Origin: Bacillota bacterium
GTDB lineage: Bacteria; Bacillota; Clostridia; DSM-8532
Direction: 5' to 3'
Assembly: GCA_022702935.2 (NCBI GenBank)
Contig: JAKIML020000089.1
Span: forward strand, 1 to 51,672
DNA: 51,672 bases
Shown here in pieces: positions 46,421 to 51,672 of this stretch (position 1 is the stretch's first letter; each line of letters begins with the position of its first letter). A program made the position numbers and the translations under genes. The notes under the pieces were generated by a model. That model did not search any database, was not told the DNA's origin, and saw only the letters and a program-made list of their open reading frames with translations.

Positions 46421-46519
46421 AGACTATCCCGAATTATTATAGGAGAGTGTAATTTAGACTCTGCCCAGTTATCATGTGCTTTTCTCCGTGTTTACTTCCA
46501 GTCCTATCCGACAAACTGC

Positions 46520-46548
46520 AACTGCCGCCAGAAAACCCAGCGGCAGTT
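46520..46548. other. Perfect 9-bp hairpin without T-tract
   Basis: AACTGCCGC (46520-46528) and GCGGCAGTT (46540-46548) around an 11-base loop. Neither side carries a run of T, so it is not a normal terminator. Confidence 0.5.
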
Positions 46549-46713
46549 ACCCTTGGTGCATATTTTTTATACAGATGATGGCTGTCCATCAGCATATAAA
46601 TCCTGTCTCCGTGGTCATCAATTTAAAGCCAGTTAAGATTAATTTTGTTTATTTTCTATCTTTATATGGTATGGATTAAGCTGCAATATTTCAGTAAAGT
46701 CATTTTAAGAGGT

Positions 46714-46755
46714 AAAAAAGCAACCCCGGGTCATTTCCCTTAGGGCTGCTTCTTT
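46714..46755 (-). terminator. Second terminator downstream of PFOR
   Basis: On the minus strand AGCAGCCC pairs with GGGTTGCT, followed by TTTTTTACC. It backs up the first hairpin. Confidence 0.6.
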
Positions 46756-46774
46756 CGATAAAGGCTCACTATGC

Positions 46775-46801
46775 AAAACGAGAGGGCTTAAGCCCTCTCG
46801 T
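46775..46801 (-). terminator. Terminator of the PFOR gene
   Basis: A near-perfect palindrome with arms CGAGAGGGC (46779-46787) and GCCCTCTCG (46792-46800), loop TTAA, followed on the minus strand by TTTT. It starts 17 bases after the stop codon. Confidence 0.8.
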
Positions 46802-46817
46802 AATTTTAAAGTATTGT

Positions 46818-50398
<3,581 letters not shown>

Positions 50399-50442
50399 AA
50401 AAGTTACATTTGTCCCTTTTGGCAAATGGACGTTCAGAAAAT

Positions 50443-50470
50443 ATTATAACATAATTTTCATGGGTCACAA
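50443..50470 (-). promoter_or_regulatory. Promoter of the PFOR gene
   Basis: -35 TTGTGA (50465-50470), 16 bases, -10 TATAAT (50443-50448); start near 50436, giving an ~85-base leader with a CATTTG/CAAATG hairpin (50408-50428). Confidence 0.65.
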
Positions 50471-50504
50471 GGGATTTTTTCGCTTTTGTGAAAAAAGAAA
50501 CAAA

Positions 50505-50531
50505 AAGAAAATCCCGAGAAGTCATCGGGAT
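50505..50531 (-). terminator. Terminator of the receiver/GGDEF-like gene
   Basis: ATCCCGA (50525-50531) pairs with TCGGGAT (50511-50517) on the minus strand, followed by TTTCTTTTT. It overlaps the stop codon. Confidence 0.8.
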
Positions 50532-51438
50532 TACATGAATCTGCGATATTGTCTGATTTTTTGCTTATAGCTCTCAAGCTCGTTCTTGGACAGGGTATTT
50601 AAGGGGACCTTTATGCTGGTCACGGTCATGCTGTTGCCAATACCGTTTTTCAACCGCTCCAGAAGCTTTTCGGCAGACCTCTCATCAATCGGATAGGTGG
50701 CTGAAAAGAGAAACAGGTTGATATGGTGTCCGGGTTTGCCAAACTCGGCTTCAAAGGCCCTTCTGAACTTCTGTTCAAGGACCAGGGCAAACTCCTTCTC
50801 GGTATAGGGAAAAATACCGAGAAAGTCCTTGTCATCCATCTTGATAAGCCTATCAGTATCCCGCAGACAGGCCTTCAATCTATTATAGAAGTCCGGCGCC
50901 TTCCGGCTCTCCTCCCCGTCAGGCAGGCCATGACCAGGGTAACGGGGTAATTTCCCCGCTGGGCATGCTTTAAAGCGACAGTCAAGGTCTCCACAACATC
51001 GGGCTTCTTAATCAAATCACTAAGAGCCGCCTGGGGCAGCGCAACGGGAGCGGACCACTGATCATAATAGGGCTGAAGCTTGTCCTGAATGACCTTGCGG
51101 TAGAGCTCCTTGCTTTTGGGTATGTACAGAATGTCCTTGATGCCGGAACGCGCTGCGAAGCCTACGATTTCAGCAGTATCCTTGGAAACCAGAGCCATGA
51201 CCGGTGTTTGAGGGATGACCTCCTTAATGCGGTCCAGCTTTTCCTTAATGATATCCTTATTCTCGTCGGTAATCTCCAGAAGCACAAGGCGAATTTGAGG
51301 CCCAAAGCCACTTAATTTAAGATTTAAGTCGTCCCGGTCAACAATCTCCAAAACACCAATACGGGCTGCGGTGATGGATTTGAGCAGGACCCCTTTTAAG
51401 AATCGGTTCTCAACATAGAGAAGTACTATATCGTCCAT
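50531..51438 (-). pseudogene. Receiver-like plus GGDEF-like protein split by a frameshift
   Basis: Two frames make one protein of about 302 residues. The first (from ATG 51438, AAAGGAT upstream) is a receiver-like domain (IRLVLLEITDENKD, TPVMALVSKDTAE, IKDILYIPKS) and the start of a GGDEF-like domain (KHAQRGNYPVTLVMACLTG); it then stops after an alien tail. The -1 frame continues directly with EESRKAPDFYNRLKACLRDT, then DRLIKMDDKDFLGIFPYTEK, to a stop at 50531. Restoring one G in the GGGG at 50914-50917 joins them. The active-site GGDEF is replaced by KDFLG, so cyclase activity is unlikely. It could be a sequencing error, a real mutation or recoding. Confidence 0.8.
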
Positions 51439-51463
51439 AGGACATGCCATCCTTTGCATTTAT

Positions 51464-51483
51464 AAGTAAAATCCGTTTTACTT
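51464..51483. promoter_or_regulatory. Palindrome AAGTAAAA-TCCG-TTTTACTT
   Basis: A perfect 8-base inverted repeat located 5-24 bases after the predicted start of the frameshifted gene. It may be an operator for the divergent TetR-type regulator, or a 5' hairpin. Confidence 0.5.
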
Positions 51484-51494
51484 TATAGAACTTT

Positions 51495-51523
51495 ATTATA
51501 CCACCCTCAAATTCAGTTCACAA
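51495..51523 (-). promoter_or_regulatory. Promoter of the receiver/GGDEF-like gene
   Basis: -35 TTGTGA (51518-51523), 17 bases, extended -10 TGGTATAAT with TATAAT at 51495-51500. Confidence 0.72.
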
Positions 51524-51553
51524 CCATTTGCTGTCTAGGCTTTGATCATTTTC

Positions 51554-51583
51554 TTGCACATTGCATACATTCATGTTAGTATG
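51554..51583 (+). promoter_or_regulatory. Promoter and CATAC-N10-GTATG palindrome before the TetR-type gene
   Basis: -35 TTGCAC (51554-51559), 17 bases, -10 TAGTAT (51577-51582). CATAC (51564-51568) and GTATG (51579-51583) form an inverted repeat across the spacer, as expected for autoregulation. Confidence 0.5.
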
Positions 51584-51605
51584 TAAATGTGCGAGGTGGA
51601 AGATT

Positions 51606-51672
51606 TTGAGAAGGACCAAAGAAGATGCCGAGAGAACCAGAAAGCAAATTATGACGGCTGCCCTGAAGCTGT
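51606..51672 (+). CDS. TetR/AcrR-family regulator (N-terminal fragment)
   Basis: Only 22 codons are visible before the window ends. A TTG start follows GAGGTGGA and encodes MRRTKEDAERTRKQIM, then TAALKL. This is the typical opening of TetR-family DNA-binding domains (T-R-x-x-I-x-x-A-A-x-x-L). It is divergent from the frameshifted receiver gene, whose leader carries a palindrome. Confidence 0.72.
   Translation, partial: MRRTKEDAERTRKQIMTAALKL

Larger units (their letters stand above)
46421..46817. other. Intergenic region between topB and the PFOR gene
   Basis: About 400 bases between converging genes. It holds three hairpins: one perfect stem without a T-tract at 46520-46548, and two that terminate the PFOR gene. 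No gene is supported; the short open frames lack ribosome sites and known motifs. Confidence 0.6.

Overview
The window comes from an anaerobic, low-to-mid-GC Gram-positive bacterium, most likely a saccharolytic member of the Clostridia. Evidence: a one-subunit pyruvate:ferredoxin oxidoreductase, a PyrR-type attenuator, strong AGGAGG-like ribosome binding sites with frequent GTG/TTG starts, lipoprotein substrate-binding proteins, and CUT1 sugar permeases with no ATPase beside them. I recognised no rRNA, tRNA, CRISPR array, insertion sequence or phage gene.

Region 1 (1-17.1 kb), carbohydrate uptake. A long minus-strand operon starts from a good promoter at about 13.15 kb. In order of transcription it encodes a 981-aa binding protein with carbohydrate-binding-like repeats, two permeases, an NHL/TPR protein, a Yip1-like membrane protein, a DUF5696-type protein, two more permeases and a lipoprotein binding protein. 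After a structured RNA region comes the first 27 codons of a probable glycoside hydrolase. Upstream lie a divergent chemoreceptor and a LacI-family regulator. TGCA-repeat sites occur before both the operon and the regulator, which suggests one small regulon.

Region 2 (17.0-19.9 kb), minus-strand housekeeping: a small DUF3787-like protein, a YfbR-like HD phosphohydrolase, a Nudix hydrolase, a HAD phosphatase and a membrane protein with a degenerate J-like N-terminus.

Region 3 (20.0-34.2 kb) is the most unusual part. One plus-strand array encodes a histidine kinase, a response regulator, a subtilisin-like lipoprotein that seems to lack catalytic His and the oxyanion Asn, a collapsed binding-protein pseudogene, two intact ~865-aa lipoproteins that each carry two binding-protein domains in tandem, two CUT1 permeases, an HlyD-type adaptor and a MacB/FtsX-like permease. 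No ATPase is encoded for either transporter type. I infer an envelope sensing and transport system that combines importer and MacB-like parts.

Region 4 (34.2-51.7 kb) is mostly core functions: a flavoprotein, a diguanylate cyclase, a Ca2+-type P-ATPase, exonuclease III, a membrane-anchored MutS-like ATPase, pyrR-uraA under a well-formed PyrR attenuator, a small membrane protein, topoisomerase III, PFOR, a frameshifted receiver/GGDEF-like gene, and the start of a divergent TetR-family gene cut by the window end.
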